A DNA stretch of 64,000 nucleotides from Pteria penguin (lineage: Eukaryota; Mollusca; Bivalvia; Pterioida; Pteriidae). A program made the position numbers and the translations under genes. The stretch lies in the NCBI GenBank assembly GCA_035048485.1, contig CM068586.1:46288287-46352286 (forward strand), written 5' to 3'. Under the pieces are notes generated by a model. It made no database searches and had not been told where the DNA came from. It saw nothing but the letters and a program-made list of their open reading frames with translations. Positions 45,731-57,299 of this stretch are shown piece after piece (positions within the stretch are counted from its first letter, which is position 1; each line of letters starts with the position of its first letter).

Positions 45731-45940
45731 ATATACTACTATTTTCTATTGTAATGTAAACTTATAATCTTAATAATATCTACTGATTTTAAGTAATCTC
45801 TATACATAAATAAGAATGACTAATTCATGCACTCAGGTTGTTTGTTTTATGGTAGGTAATACAAAGTCTATTGTAAATGCATTATTTTATATATTTTTGG
45901 AAAACTATAGACAAAAGTATTGACCATTACTAGGATTCAT

Positions 45941-46218
45941 TTATTGATTGATTAAATATTGTTTTATGACACTCCACGATTATTTCAAGTATATGGTGAC
46001 AGTATCTGCCTGATGCATTGCATACAAATTTAGACCTCTGTAACAGACCCACCCGAAGCAATGAGGGATCTTTTACGTGCCACACCTATCGTCACACGGG
46101 GCCTCGGTTTTTACTGTCTCATCCAAAAAACAGAACACCAGTGCGCCCAGGGCAAGAGTCGAATCCGGGACCTCTTGATTACAAGCCGAGCACCTCATCC
46201 ACTAAGCCACACCGGCTT
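45941..46218 (-). mobile_element. tRNA-derived SINE, minus strand
   Basis: In reverse complement it reads AAGCCGGTGTGGCTTAGTGG, a B-box position with GATTCGACTCT (diverged), the GATGAGACAGTAAAAACCGA body, GGCACGTAAAAGATCCC and a TCAATAA tail. Full length; the target duplication is unclear. Confidence 0.92.
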
Positions 46219-46914
46219 GCCATTATCAATCAGTGACCCAATGTGGATGGCAACATAATATACAGGGGTCATTACTGGCTGCCTGTGTTTCATAACTTCA
46301 GATACAGAAAATATTATTTCAAATATGAGTGTGCGAGTTGCTTCAAATAAGAATGTGTGAATCAAAGTTACCTTATATTGATAACTGAATGTCTTGGTTT
46401 GCTCTCAATCACTTATTTATAGAAACTATACAGAAAATTATGAGAAAACATTGATTGGGCATGGATTGTCTAGTGCTTATTTACTATGACTGTAATTATT
46501 TTTGAAATTGGGGAATTCCATCATCATTCACAATGTTTATTTATGCATTACAGATTCATCAATATTTTTCCAAGTCAAAATTTTAAATGTATGTCAGCTG
46601 TTGAATTTTATTTAACAAGAGATATGAAAATTTGTATAGCTTGACATTCCCACAAGTAGTCTATGATGGACTCATCTTCTGCTTCACAAAAGGCATACTG
46701 GGTATATAGGAGAATGATTTACTCTGACTTTATATACATTTTGATTTAAAGATACCTCAAGAAAGAAAACTTATGCATGAAAATGCGAACAGATACCAAT
46801 CAGTTTTTTTCTCTGGAGACCATTTCTGAAATCTTTGAAAATAAAACATAATTTGCTGCATATTAGATGAACTTCCCATTAATTGTGTTCAAAAGGTGAG
46901 AAAAATGTTTTGTT
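46219..46914. other. Unassigned spacer
   Basis: No supported feature. Confidence 0.5.
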
Positions 46915-47190
46915 TGACAGACAATATTTGACATAAAGAAATATTTAAGCAAGAAAACATGTTTGACACTATCAAGAAAACATGTCCGATATAAGCAAGT
47001 AAAACAAGTCTGACACTGGCAAGAAAACACCTGACATTCGCAAGAAAACACATGTCTGAGATTACCATTAAAACATGCCTGACCTTTATAATAATTAGCA
47101 TAGCAAAAAAATTAAAAAAAAAAACCCAACATATGCCAGACATTAAGAAAACTTGTCTGACATTAGCAAGAAAACAGAAGTCTGACATTG
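46915..47190. repeat. Irregular minisatellite with CAAGAAAACA and TCTGACATT
   Basis: About eight diverged units of roughly 26-32 bases combine GCAAGAAAACA with TGTCTGACATTA variants. Overlapping minus-strand frames are repeat artefacts. Confidence 0.8.
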
Positions 47191-47574
47191 TGTATAATTA
47201 TCTGACCTAGTGGTCCTATATTAACTATACAGTAAACAAATGCAATTTCATGAATGACAATTAAAATATGGAAGTTGAAATCACCAACAAGAGTTAGACT
47301 ATCACAGTTAATTAGTGTCAGATCCCCTTACACTACTGTTCAGATACATACATAATCATCACTGGCAATACAATCATTTAATACAGATAATATGGCTTAC
47401 ATGGTGACCTCTATTATGACCTCTACATAAATGTCACAGAATAAATAATTCTTATTTTTACAATAATGTAGACTAATGCATCTATATTTACACAGGAGTT
47501 ACACATTTAAACATCCCACCCCCACCCCAAATAACCATATACAGAGCAGTTACGACAGTCTATAAAGGTTCCCA
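47191..47574. other. Unassigned spacer
   Basis: No supported feature. Confidence 0.5.
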
Positions 47575-47589
47575 TGAAAACATGCATAA

Positions 47590-49705
47590 AAACCTGATAA
47601 AGGTACCAGTTCTCTTCTCCCTCAAACAACCTGATAAAGGTACCAGTTCTCTTCTCCCTCAGACAACCTGATAATAAAGGTACCAGTTGTCTTCTCACTA
47701 AGACAACCTGATAAAGGTACCAGTTGTCTTCTCACTAAGACAACTTGATAAAGGTACCAGTTCTCTTCTCCCTCAGACAACTTGATAAAGGTACCAGTTC
47801 TCTTCTCCCTCAGACAACCTGATAAAGGTACCAGTTCTCTTCTCCCTCAGACAGCCTGATAAAGGTACCAGTTCTCTTCTCCCTAAGACAACCTGATAAA
47901 GGTACCAGTTCTCTTCTCCCTCAAACAACCTGATAAAGGTATCAGTTCTCTTCTCCCTCAGATAACCTGATAAAGTTACCAGTTCTCTTCTCCCTCAGAC
48001 AACCTGATAAAGGTACCAGTTCTCTTCTCCCTCAGACAACCTGATAAAGGTACCAGTTCTCTTCTCACTAAGACAACCTGATAAAAGTACCAGTTCTCTT
48101 CTCCCTCAGATAACCTGATAAAGGTACCAATTCTCTTCTGACTAAGACAACCTGATAAAGGTACCAGTTCTCTTCTCCCTCAGACAACCTGTTAAAGGTA
48201 CCAGTTCTCTTCTCCCTCAGACAACCTGATAAAGGTACCAGTTCTCTTCTCACTAAGACAACCTGATAAAGGTACCAGTTCTCTTCTCCCTGACAGAACA
48301 ACCTGATAAAGGTACCAGTTCTCTTCTCCCTCAGATAACCTGATAAAGGTACCAGTTCTCTTCTCCCTCAGACAACCTGATAAAGGTACCAGTTCTCTTC
48401 TCCCTCAGACAACCTGATAAAGGTGCCAGTTCTCTTCTCCCTCAGACAACCTGATAAAGGTACCAGTTCTCTTCTCCCTCAGACAACCTGATAAAGGTAC
48501 CAGTTCTCTCCCTCAGACAACCTGATAAAGGTACCAGTTCTCTTCTCCCTGACAGAACAACCTGATAAAAATACCAGTTCTCTTCTCCCTAACAGAACAA
48601 CCTGATAAAGGTACCAGTTCTCTTCTCCCTCAGATAACCTGATAAAGGTACCAGTTCTCTTCTCCCTCAAACAACCTGATAAAGGTATCAGTTCTCTTCT
48701 CCCTCAGATAACCTGATAAAGTTACCAATTCTCTTCTCCCTCAGACAACCTGATAAAGGTACCAGTTCTCTTCTCCCTCAAACAACCTGATAAAGGTACC
48801 AGTTCTTTTCTTCCTCAGACAACCTGATAAAGGTACCAGTTCTCTTCTCCCTCAGACAACCTGATAAAGGTACCAGTTGTCTTCTCCCTCAAACAACCTG
48901 ATAAAGGTACCAGTTTTCTTCTCCCTTGGACAACCTGATAAAGATACCAGTTGTCTTCTCCCTCAGACAACCTGATAAAGGTACCAGTTGTCTTCTCCCT
49001 CAGATAACCTGATAAAGGTACCAGTTCTGTTCTCCCTCAAACAACCTGATAAAGGTATCAGTTCTCTTCTCCCTCAGACAACCTGATAAAGATACCAGTT
49101 CTCTTCTCCCTCAGACAACCTGATAAAGGTACCAGTTCTCTTCTCCCTCAGACAACCTGATAAAGGTACCAGTTGTCTTCTCCCTCAGACAACCTGATAA
49201 AGGTACCAGTTGTCTTCTCCCTCAGACAACCTGATAAAGGTACCAGTTGTCTTCTCCCTCAGATAACCTGATAAAGATACCAGTTCTCTTCTCCCTCAGA
49301 CAACCTGATAAAGGTATCAGTTCTCTTCTCTCTCAGACAACCTGATAAAGGTACCAGTTGTCTTCTCCCTCAAGCAACCTGATAAAGGTACCAGGTGTCT
49401 TCTCCCTCAGACCTGATAAAGGTACCAGTTCTCTTCTCCCTCAGACAACCTGATAAAGGTACCAGTTCTCTTCTCCCTCAGACAACCTGATAAAGGTACC
49501 AGTTCTCTTCTCCCTCAGACAACCTGATAAAGGTACCAGTTCTCTTCTCCCTCAGACAACCTGATAAAGGTACCAGTTGTCTTCTCCCTCAGACAACCTG
49601 ATAAAGGTACCAGTTGTCTTCTCCCTCAGACAACCTGATAAAGGTACCAGTTCTCTTCTCCCTCAGACAACCTGATAAAGATACCAGTTCTCTTCTCCCT
49701 CACTT
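47590..49705. repeat. 37 bp minisatellite, about 57 copies
   Basis: The unit has CAACCTGATAAAGGTACCAG followed by TTCTCTTCTCCCTCAGA. It repeats head to tail every 37 bases, with occasional 34-41 base variants (for example CTGACAGAACAACC near 48293). The KpnI hexamer GGTACC is in almost every unit. There are no spacers, so it is not a CRISPR-like array. On the minus strand the frames rotate, because 37 is not divisible by three. Confidence 0.97.
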
Positions 49706-50639
49706 GTGAATGAGCTGTAAAATACAGATCCCTGCTTCTAGTTCGTATACCACAGCAAATACCAAAATTGCGGGGTGTCAGCTTTTCTCGAGAAATCCAG
49801 CATGTCACATGACGACACTTTCTGACCCTATTATCCATGCACAATGTGCACCCATGTATAATGCACATACCCAAAATCGAGATCAAATTTTCCAGAAAAA
49901 TGCTACTTCGAATGTGCAATGAGCAGTATTAAAGAGCAATTCATATAAACTGTTGTTTAATTGATATATCAATTATTGGATTAATTTTTTCAGTGCTTTT
50001 AATTTGAATAATGTAGTAAGCATCAGTAAAAATTAATTTTATCAAAAATAAATCGGCGATTCTGCAATGAAAATAAAGGACTATAGATACTTTCGGATAA
50101 ATAAAAGAAAGAGATATTTAAAATTGTCATTTCTATTAATTCTGAGAGAACCAATAGATTTTTTGCGAAGTTCCTTCCTAAAAAAATTTCTAAATAAACA
50201 TCTGATCAAACGTTATTCTGACATCAGTCTTATAATTACTAAGGGAAGAATTAGAAACACCTTCACAGCCAGCAAGGTCCACAGCAGCAGAGCTGAGAGG
50301 GAGTTCTCTATTGCAGAGTCCAATATATACCTATGGCAAACAAAGAAAGAAAGACCCCAGATTTGTATTTCAATTTTTGTAACCACACAGAATTTACAAC
50401 GGCTTCTAAACAAAATCTTGAAGTATATTTTCTGTACTATATCCGTATAGATCTGAAGTAAAATACTATCAGTCAATATCTCCACTGAACAGGTGGGGAA
50501 TAGACAGGAACCATTACATCAGCAATGATCCTGTCTTAAATAAATGATTAAATTGTAAAATTTTTGGAGGGTTATGGATCCAATTATAAGAATCTTTCCT
50601 TTTTTTTTTTTGGTAATTACTTATTTGAGAGCAGCATTG
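49706..50639. other. Unassigned spacer with an unsupported open frame
   Basis: A 127-codon plus-strand frame at 50067-50450 is rich in K, I, R and L with no recognisable domain, and a 90-codon frame overlaps it on the other strand. I regard both as chance in AT-rich DNA. Confidence 0.4.
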
Positions 50640-50966
50640 TTAACCCTAGTCATGCTGGACCCAGAATATTCCGGGAATCGAATGCACGCGCTGTGAGCTG
50701 AACCCGGAATATTCCGGGTCACAACTAGGTCGACTATAGCTTATTTTTAGATTGTATTTATAGCCTTCCAATCGAAGTAAACGTTATAAAAAGACTTTCT
50801 TTGTATAGAGACATAATATCTATCTTAAAAAATTCCATGACGTCACCTTAAATTTTGATTGGTTCGTATATTAAGATGTGGGAAAAGGTGAGATCAAAAT
50901 TTGTATTTCAAGATGACAGATTTATAAACATAACTCGATTCTTTCTTCAAGTAAGTCTTTGGAAAC

Positions 50967-51064
50967 GATGATAGTGATGTGGAAATTGGTGCATTTAATG
51001 TCGCAGATATAATTGAAGACAATGATTACAAAAAAATATACGATCGGGTAGATTTCATGAATAA
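50967..51064 (+). other. Short acidic open stretch
   Basis: A frame reads DDSDVEIGAFNVADII and ends FMNN before a stop. The acidic character would suit the N-terminal part of a transposase or of the downstream ORF, but there is no start codon in frame and no homology that I can name. Confidence 0.2.
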
Positions 51065-51774
51065 TTGACGTGCACATGACGGCAGCCGGACACGTGTTGA
51101 CCTGGGAGTTTGCAGGTGTTTGTAAACATCACTAAAGACCGTCGATCTTCTTGGGATTTCCTCAATTTGTTTATCAATGACACTGATTGGAATGGCACAT
51201 AAAACTTGACGGTGTGTAGACCAGTATCTACGGAAAATGCCGGCAACTTAAAGACCCAATATCCGTACGGATGATCATTAACGATAAAACACGCCTCTGC
51301 GGCGTTATCGCTATAAATAACTCGCCCAAAAACTCGCGTAAACAGAAGCGCATGTTTCCAAGTATATTGAATACATAATAAAAGCTCATGTAGTATGGAA
51401 AATGTTCGTCAAAAATTATAACTAAATGAATGGAAATGTACAAATTTATGATAAATTATATGAATAATACACCCTCTTGTAAAAATGGATGCAACCGGCA
51501 TTTTGTTTATTGTATGATGCTGTCCCGCCAACTACCACACTGGACACCATCCTGTGTGAGGGCTTCAAAGGATAATAACTTAGCATGTATGCATCACGAT
51601 ATAGTTATTCACTTTGTGATAAATATCCAGTCTTTGATAATCTAATTTATCACACTTGCCTTAAGTAATTTGGTACTACTACAAACAAACAAATTATCCC
51701 ATTCTATCTTGAGACCCCCTCCCCTGGTAGTACCTCAAAATTACATAAACTGGGAAATACTGGGATACTAAATA

Positions 51775-52311
51775 TTGGCGAGTAACGAAGAAAATGAAGA
51801 GAAAAGGGTTTTATCAATTTGTGTCACAGAATTACAAAGGAAAACAATAATGACACTGTTCAATCACCATGAATGGACCTTTGAAGAAGTAAATCTACCT
51901 AACAACATACTTGTTTCGCAAGAAACATCAGATTCATTCCAAAGGAGCTTCCGCATACCTCAAAATGTAGACCGAGACGAATGTCTGTATTGCTTGTGTA
52001 GACCATGCATTAGAGATGCATCAAACCGACAATTGTGGTGGCCATCCGAAAATAGTCCACCAGACAGAAAAAGACAGAAAACAGTTTAATGAAAGAACTT
52101 TACAAATGTTTCTGGACAATGTTATTTCACCGTCAAATTTTCCTAGATGGTCGCTATATCGACAGAAAAAGCAGGGCTCTGCAGCAGGACACAAGAATGA
52201 AAAACGTTGTACACCATAGGCGAGATATTTGCCAAATTGTGTAATTGAATTAGTGAAAAATTGGTATCCTAACCCCAAAAATGTGCCATACATGGGGCAC
52301 ATGTGGGAATG
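51775..52311 (+). pseudogene. Frameshifted remnant of an uncharacterised invertebrate ORF family (ends YMGHMWE)
   Basis: Three frames join in order. Frame 1 (to about 52080) contains TLFNHHEWTFEEVNLP and a cysteine cluster CLYCLCRPCI, then RQLWWPSENSPP. Frame 2 (52080-52228) contains KELYKCFWTMLFHR and GRYIDRKSRALQQD, then VVHHRRDI. Frame 3 (52229-52308) ends in NWYPNPKNVPYMGHMWE and a stop. Two one-base shifts separate them, so the copy is broken. The first open codons follow a stop at 51769 and lack an ATG until 51850, so the start may be lost or spliced. From memory, proteins ending in PNCV...WYPNP...YMGHMW are common uncharacterised families in molluscs and corals, possibly related to the P2X7 C-terminal domain. 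That relation is tentative. It is cargo of the TTAA-bounded element. Confidence 0.7.
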
Positions 52312-53138
52312 AATTTGTAACTTACACTTCATAAATAACAAATCAATTATGAATATTTGTATCTGTGACCATATCTGCATTTTCAAAGGAAATTTCGGTA
52401 TATACGTGGAAATTGATAAGGGATTGCACTGTAAACGTCGAGGTAGGGATGTATATTTTCACGCATGCATTTCATGAGCCAAGTTCATTACACTTCTAGG
52501 AAAACACCGAACCTATATATATTGACAACAGCTGTCAATCAAATAGTTTGAACTCTAATTCTGAGACTGATTTCTAAAATTTCTTGTTGAATTACACCGA
52601 ATAACATCAATAATAAGATAAATGGAAGACACTGCTACATGTTGCATGATAGAGGCTCCTTGCATGCCCAACATAAGTACGATGTCACCGCGCTGTTTGT
52701 TATAAATTGCAAAAATTATCTGTCGAAGCGAAGGTGGCCAACAAAATTGAAATTTCCTCCATTTTTCTGATTGGTCGCTATTTATACCTGCAGTTGGGTC
52801 TTTAAAGCATACCTCCGTTTTTCTTAATTGAATTTTCACAAAAATGAAGGGGGAAATGTAGATGTTTATGGACTAATTATAGTGATGCTGATGGGCCTTA
52901 TTGGTACTGGACAACATGTTTAGTAAACGTGATTCCATTTTTTCTATTGGTGATCACTAGATATCAACTCTGGCACTTTGAACTGTTTTTCACCAGGCTG
53001 ATAATACCTTACAGGTACGATGTGGAAACCGCGATTTTAATCGATTATTCAAACTAGTTCAGTTATATGACAACACTGGGCATCATGTTGGAGCAGTATA
53101 TAACCCCAATCAGCATCTGTCATTAGATATACTTCATA
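52312..53138. other. Interior of the piggyBac-type element
   Basis: No further coding remnant was recognised. Confidence 0.45.
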
Positions 53139-53140
53139 TA

Positions 53141-54460
53141 CAGTGCAAGCCGCTTAATTGAATAAGCTATTTGTCAGGACTTTATTATTCAAATAAACGA
53201 ATATTCAATTACACGGCTTGACGAACGAATGCAGTTTCAAAGACCAGAAGATCGACAGATTGCGCAAGAATTCATACGTGTATAACTTTCGCGGTATCTG
53301 TAATGGAATCATTGTACATGTATCTATATATAGAAACACTAGAGTTACCTCTCTTAGATCCTCTTCTTGTTTCCTTGAGCTACATGAAAGTCAATAGACT
53401 ACATTTTCGATAATTTTGCAACTGTGTTTTTAAGTACAGTGACCAAATGTTATTAAATAGCTACATTGCACCAGCTCGTCTGACCGTAAAGATAAATCCG
53501 CTGTCTATTGAAACACATGTAATTGTATCTCAGTCGTGTGGCCACGGTGATCAAAGACACAAGACGGGTTCAACAATTTATCTTAACAAAGGCAAATTAA
53601 AAGGCATATTCAAGCAAGTAAAATTTCAATTTTCAATCTGATACAACAGGCTGAAGTCATCGCTTTACTTTTCCTCAAGGGATCGTCAAAGTATGGCCAT
53701 TGCATCTTTACGTTCGCCGTGCATTACTGGTGTCGTTTCTTCAGCCTCCTCGTCATCACTGGTGTCGCATGGTCGGGTCTCGTCTTCAGGGAAACTGGCA
53801 CATATTTTCTCCTCAGTCCAGGCAGCTTAGCTCTCCAGGTTGCCATCGTTTGTGATGAAGGCATCAATCGTCTAGCTATCAACTCCTCTGGCGACCGGAC
53901 ATTGTCAGTTTCGGTTGCGTCGTTGTCTGACGAGACAAAGCAAGCCTTTCGGAAGCAGTTGGCGATAGTTGTGGGCTTGACGGTGCGCCAGGCCTTACTG
54001 AGTAAGTGGACGGCATCTAGTAGGGTCAGTCTTCACGCAATGCCATTGGCTAACAGCGTCATTTTGTCGATGTTTTCGGTGATCTTGCGCACGATATGGC
54101 TTCGGCAGTTGGTAATTAATTAATCCTTTCATCCCTACCGCTACGGCCTATTCGACATTTAACGTGCGATTTGGTCAACAGCTTTTACCTGGACAGGTGT
54201 GAAACCATTTATCTCTAATTGATAGGTCGCTCGCACCGTAGTAAACAACATGACCTTGGGCGTGATACGGTGAAGTTTTAACAAACGTATGCTTGGTAGG
54301 ATAATCGCGCTATTCAAATAAACGAAGTTGCTTCTTTATTCTAGTGTAATACGTGGCGGATTTTCAATAGATTCAATAGAGAACGGTTTTGGATTTCAGC
54401 ATCTTATTCAATAAAACGAAATATTCAATAATGCGACATTCAATTAAGTGGCGGGCACTG
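53141..54460 (-). mobile_element. pogo/Tigger-type DNA transposon, internally deleted
   Basis: The left end CAGTGCAAGCCGCTTAATTG and the inverted right end CAGTGCCCGCCACTTAATTG form ~24 bp TIRs, bordered by TA (53139-53140 and 54461-54462). The CAGT start and TA duplication fit the pogo/Tigger group of Tc1/mariner. At 1,320 bp it is shorter than complete members. It keeps only a C-terminal transposase remnant and lies wholly inside the piggyBac-type element, so it inserted later. Confidence 0.88.
53705..54107 (-). pseudogene. C-terminal remnant of a Tigger-like transposase
   Basis: Minus-strand translation gives IVRKITENIDK, then after an in-frame TGA LLDAVHLLSKAWRTVKP, TIANCFRKACF and SPEEL. 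The order of an arginine-rich helix, LLDA...AW..V...TI.NCFRKA and an acidic C terminus is characteristic of Tigger/pogo transposases just after the DDE domain. The helix-turn-helix and catalytic parts are absent. A plus-strand open frame of 134 codons over the same bases (53719-54123) is a shadow of this remnant. Confidence 0.82.
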
Positions 54461-54849
54461 TACTAATAAATGTTACCCGAGTTTTACCTGAAAAGTAACT
54501 ACTGGCCTATTGGTGTGTGACTTTTATTAAATTACTATTTCATATTTCAATATTTTCAATCTCTTTTATTGTATTTTTTAAAATAAATTCATATATTTAT
54601 TGCTAAATCTAGCTTTGTGTCATTTTACCTGTATTTACCTGCAGTTTACCTTTACTGTGCATAAACTTTTACAATATTCATAAACTTCAAACATTCCTTA
54701 ACATTTTGGTACATGTGTATATGATATGCCTATATTATCATGGTTCTATTTTTTAAAATACATAGAAAAATATTCAGCTCACAGCACTATTTCTGTGTAT
54801 TTTATATAGCATGACTAGGGTTAAAAGTCTCAGTTTTATGTAGAGTGCA

Positions 54850-55592
54850 GCATTGTTAAATATTTTTAATACAATTACTTTTTCACACTTTAATTACTGT
54901 TGTACGGTTTGGGTTACTTCTAAAAACAAAATATATTGATTGTCTTTTTAAACTGCAGAAGAGAGCTGCAAGAGTTATTCTTCATATCAAACAATTTCAT
55001 ATTCCAAGTGCTGACATGATTTCACATTTAAAATGGATGCCTCCTATACAAGATTATTTTACTTTCAAAAACCTTATTCTTGCCTTTAAGGCCTGCATAA
55101 TATAACTCCAGAATATTTAGATGTTTACATTTGTACATAAAGTCAGTACTAGGAAAACAAGACAAAGTGTAAGCAATTTGCATATTATACCCAAAGCACA
55201 CACTGCATATTATAAATGATCTTTTACTGTATCGGCAGCTTTTCTGAGGAACAGTTTACCCAAATCTATTAGAAATTGTAGCAACTTAACATCTTTTAAG
55301 ACATCTTGTTTAGAAAACTATTTTAATGTGTTGATGATCCCTTAAAGTAGCAGACTGACTTTTACAGAAATGTGATGAGCTATTAACAAAGGCAGTGTCT
55401 TAAAATGTGATACCATTCATGATGCCTATGCATATTTAAATAGCTGTATAATATAGTTTATGTTTTGATAATATATACGTTGTACATATGCTTTACACAC
55501 AGGACCACAATGTAAACTAGTTAATGTATGTGATTATGGTAGTTGTGCAATTCCGTATAAATAAAGGTTATTATTATTACTATTATTCAACA
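54850..55592 (+). pseudogene. 3' end of a non-LTR retrotransposon (LINE ORF2 C terminus)
   Basis: Across frameshifts one reads HFNYCCTVW, LFKLQKRAARVIL, LKWMPPIQDYF, NITPEYLDVY, RNSLPKSIRNCSNLTSFKT. This is the typical stretch after the reverse transcriptase palm in jockey/CR1-like ORF2 (HFDYC..VW, LQKRAAR, P.YL, N.LP..IR....FK). It ends with ATAAATAAAGG and an ATT repeat (about 55570-55590), a usual 3' tail. It is 5'-truncated and decayed. It starts just after the piggyBac-type element's right end. Confidence 0.85.
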
Positions 55593-55759
55593 TAGCAAAA
55601 TCTATCCCAGAAAGCTTAACCCTAGTATTCCCCCCCCCAATCAGACTCCACTCCTTGTACCTAATTTCATTGCTATATTTTTAGTTACCTAACCAAAATA
55701 GTGCGTTTTTGAAAATAATTTATTCAAACCAATTTAAAGTTAAAAGAGATTCTGATAAA

Positions 55760-56130
55760 GATTTTCTAATTGTCATTAAGGATAAATGACGTAACATCTG
55801 CATACTGAGATATCTGGTATTCTATCTACAGCTACACCTTTTGTTTTAGGGTTATTTCTAATTTTAATTCAAGATCTCTGCAGTGATTATAAATAGGTAT
55901 GTCGATTTCAAATCTCCTATCTATGACCATAGCTGGGATAAAAATATTGTGAAAAGTTGCTGCCCTGTTTTCCTTTGGATCTTCTATTATTATAGAAACT
56001 TTAACTAATTTTTATAATAGAATCTCCAATTTTAACAAAATTTAGACATCTATGCAAAAATTCACGTAATATAGAATCAAATGCCTTTTCAAAGTCAATG
56101 AATAAAAGACCAGAATATCTTGTTCCCCTG
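55760..56130 (-). pseudogene. Reverse transcriptase fragment of a second LINE
   Basis: The minus strand reads GLLFIDFEKAFDSILREFL (motif A, about 56055-56111), then GDSIIKIS and SFYNN, and about 90 codons later IEYQISQYADVTSFIL (motif C, with YADV in place of YADD). Stops and shifts interrupt it. The FIDFEKAFDS wording suits an L1-like or related clade. It is a different element from the plus-strand LINE next to it. Confidence 0.82.
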
Positions 56131-56225
56131 CTTGACTATGATTGAGTGATTGACAAATTACTACTCTTTTCTTTACTAATAAGCTTCTTGTTAATATTTG
56201 CCAAGTTTGGGAGAACAGTTGTACA

Positions 56226-56460
56226 GCACAAGTTTTTGAGAGGGGTGATGTAAAGCAGAGGGAATGAAATGGTAATGTAAACCAGAGGGAATGAAATGGT
56301 GATGTAAACCAGAGGGAATAAAATAATGATGTAAACCAGAGGGAATAAAATGGTGATGTAAACCAAAGGCAATCAGATAGGTGATGTAAAGCTCAGGGAA
56401 TGAGATAGGTGAAGTAAACCTGAGGAAATGATATGGGTGATGTAGACCTTGAAGGGATGA
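56226..56460. repeat. 27 bp minisatellite, 8-9 copies
   Basis: GTGATGTAAACCAGAGGGAA followed by (T/A)(G/A)AAATG repeats with growing divergence to the right. A minus-strand frame reading VYITI and LFPL repeats is an artefact of the 27-base period. Confidence 0.92.
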
Positions 56461-57299
56461 GTAATGATTTATGTATGTATATTTTATCTTAAATTATCTG
56501 ATTGAAACTTAAACCAATTTGTTATATAACATAATCTTCAAAGTCCTCCAAGGGAAGTGCAGTATAAGTAATAAAACACAAACGCGCAGTTACACAAATG
56601 TTCAGCCACCTGACCTTTATCAAGTGTAGAAAAACGACTTTGTTACAAAGTTCTTTTTCCATACTCGATAAAAGCAAGGTGGCTGAAAATTTGTGTATCT
56701 GAGAATTTGTTATATGCACCTCATATTCAACAGAGGAACTGAATTGAATATTTCAACAGAATAAACTACATGTTTGGTCTTAAAGTAACATCTACATACC
56801 TTGTTCCAGGTCACAAGGATGTGTGTCCAACATCAGAAGTACAGCATTCTTCTTTATACAGCAACAAGGACACTAAAATAACAACAGAGTAATGTATATT
56901 AATCAACATTTTACAAATATGTGTTTTTAAAATACATTTTAAATCATTTTCTATTTATCATCAATTCAATCTGACTATCAGAATATCATAATCAATGAAA
57001 TCATATCATTATGTAAATACACAGAAAAAAACATCTAACTTTCTTGTTAACATTAATTGTAATAACGAGGCATATAAATAGACAATTTCTGAGTTATATC
57101 CAAACTATGGACATTGCATACTTTTGACGTATTAATCTTATCTTTGGATACATGATATCAGTGCTTCTGCCAAGTATGACGTCACAATCAGTTGTCCGTA
57201 GACTGACGTGTTAAATCTAGGTTTTTAACGGTCCTTTGTGGTTACTTGAAAATAGCCTATTATTTAGATTTCAAATTATACACTTAGTCAATAATAAAT
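56461..57299. other. Unassigned spacer
   Basis: No supported gene or repeat. Confidence 0.5.

Larger units (their letters stand above)
50640..54824. mobile_element. piggyBac-type element, 4.18 kb, transposase not found
   Basis: TTAA occurs at 50640-50643 and 54821-54824. The ends are exact 13 bp inverted repeats CCCTAGTCATGCT (50644-50656, and inverted at 54808-54820). A subterminal inverted repeat follows, G(C/T)GCTGTGAGCTGAA at 50688-50702 and inverted at 54773-54787. TTAA duplication, CCCTAG start, 13 bp TIR and an internal inverted repeat at unequal spacing are all features of the piggyBac superfamily. The left end also has an 18 bp palindrome ACCCGGAATATTCCGGGT (50702-50719). No DDD transposase was recognised. 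The interior carries the ORF remnant at 51775 and a nested pogo-type element. Confidence 0.88.

Noticed and set aside
47507..49919. CRISPR-like regular array
   Set aside because: The 37 bp units are contiguous with no unique spacers, in a eukaryotic context. It is a minisatellite.
50067..50450. 127-codon plus-strand open frame
   Set aside because: No domain, AT-driven composition and an overlapping open frame on the other strand.
53719..54123. 134-codon plus-strand open frame
   Set aside because: The opposite strand encodes a clear Tigger transposase remnant, so the plus frame is its shadow.
50629..54859. GCAGCATTGTTAA on both sides of the piggyBac-type element as a longer target duplication
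   Set aside because: The right copy lies ~23 bases beyond the exact TTAA border, so the true duplication is TTAA. The extra match may be an older local repeat or chance.
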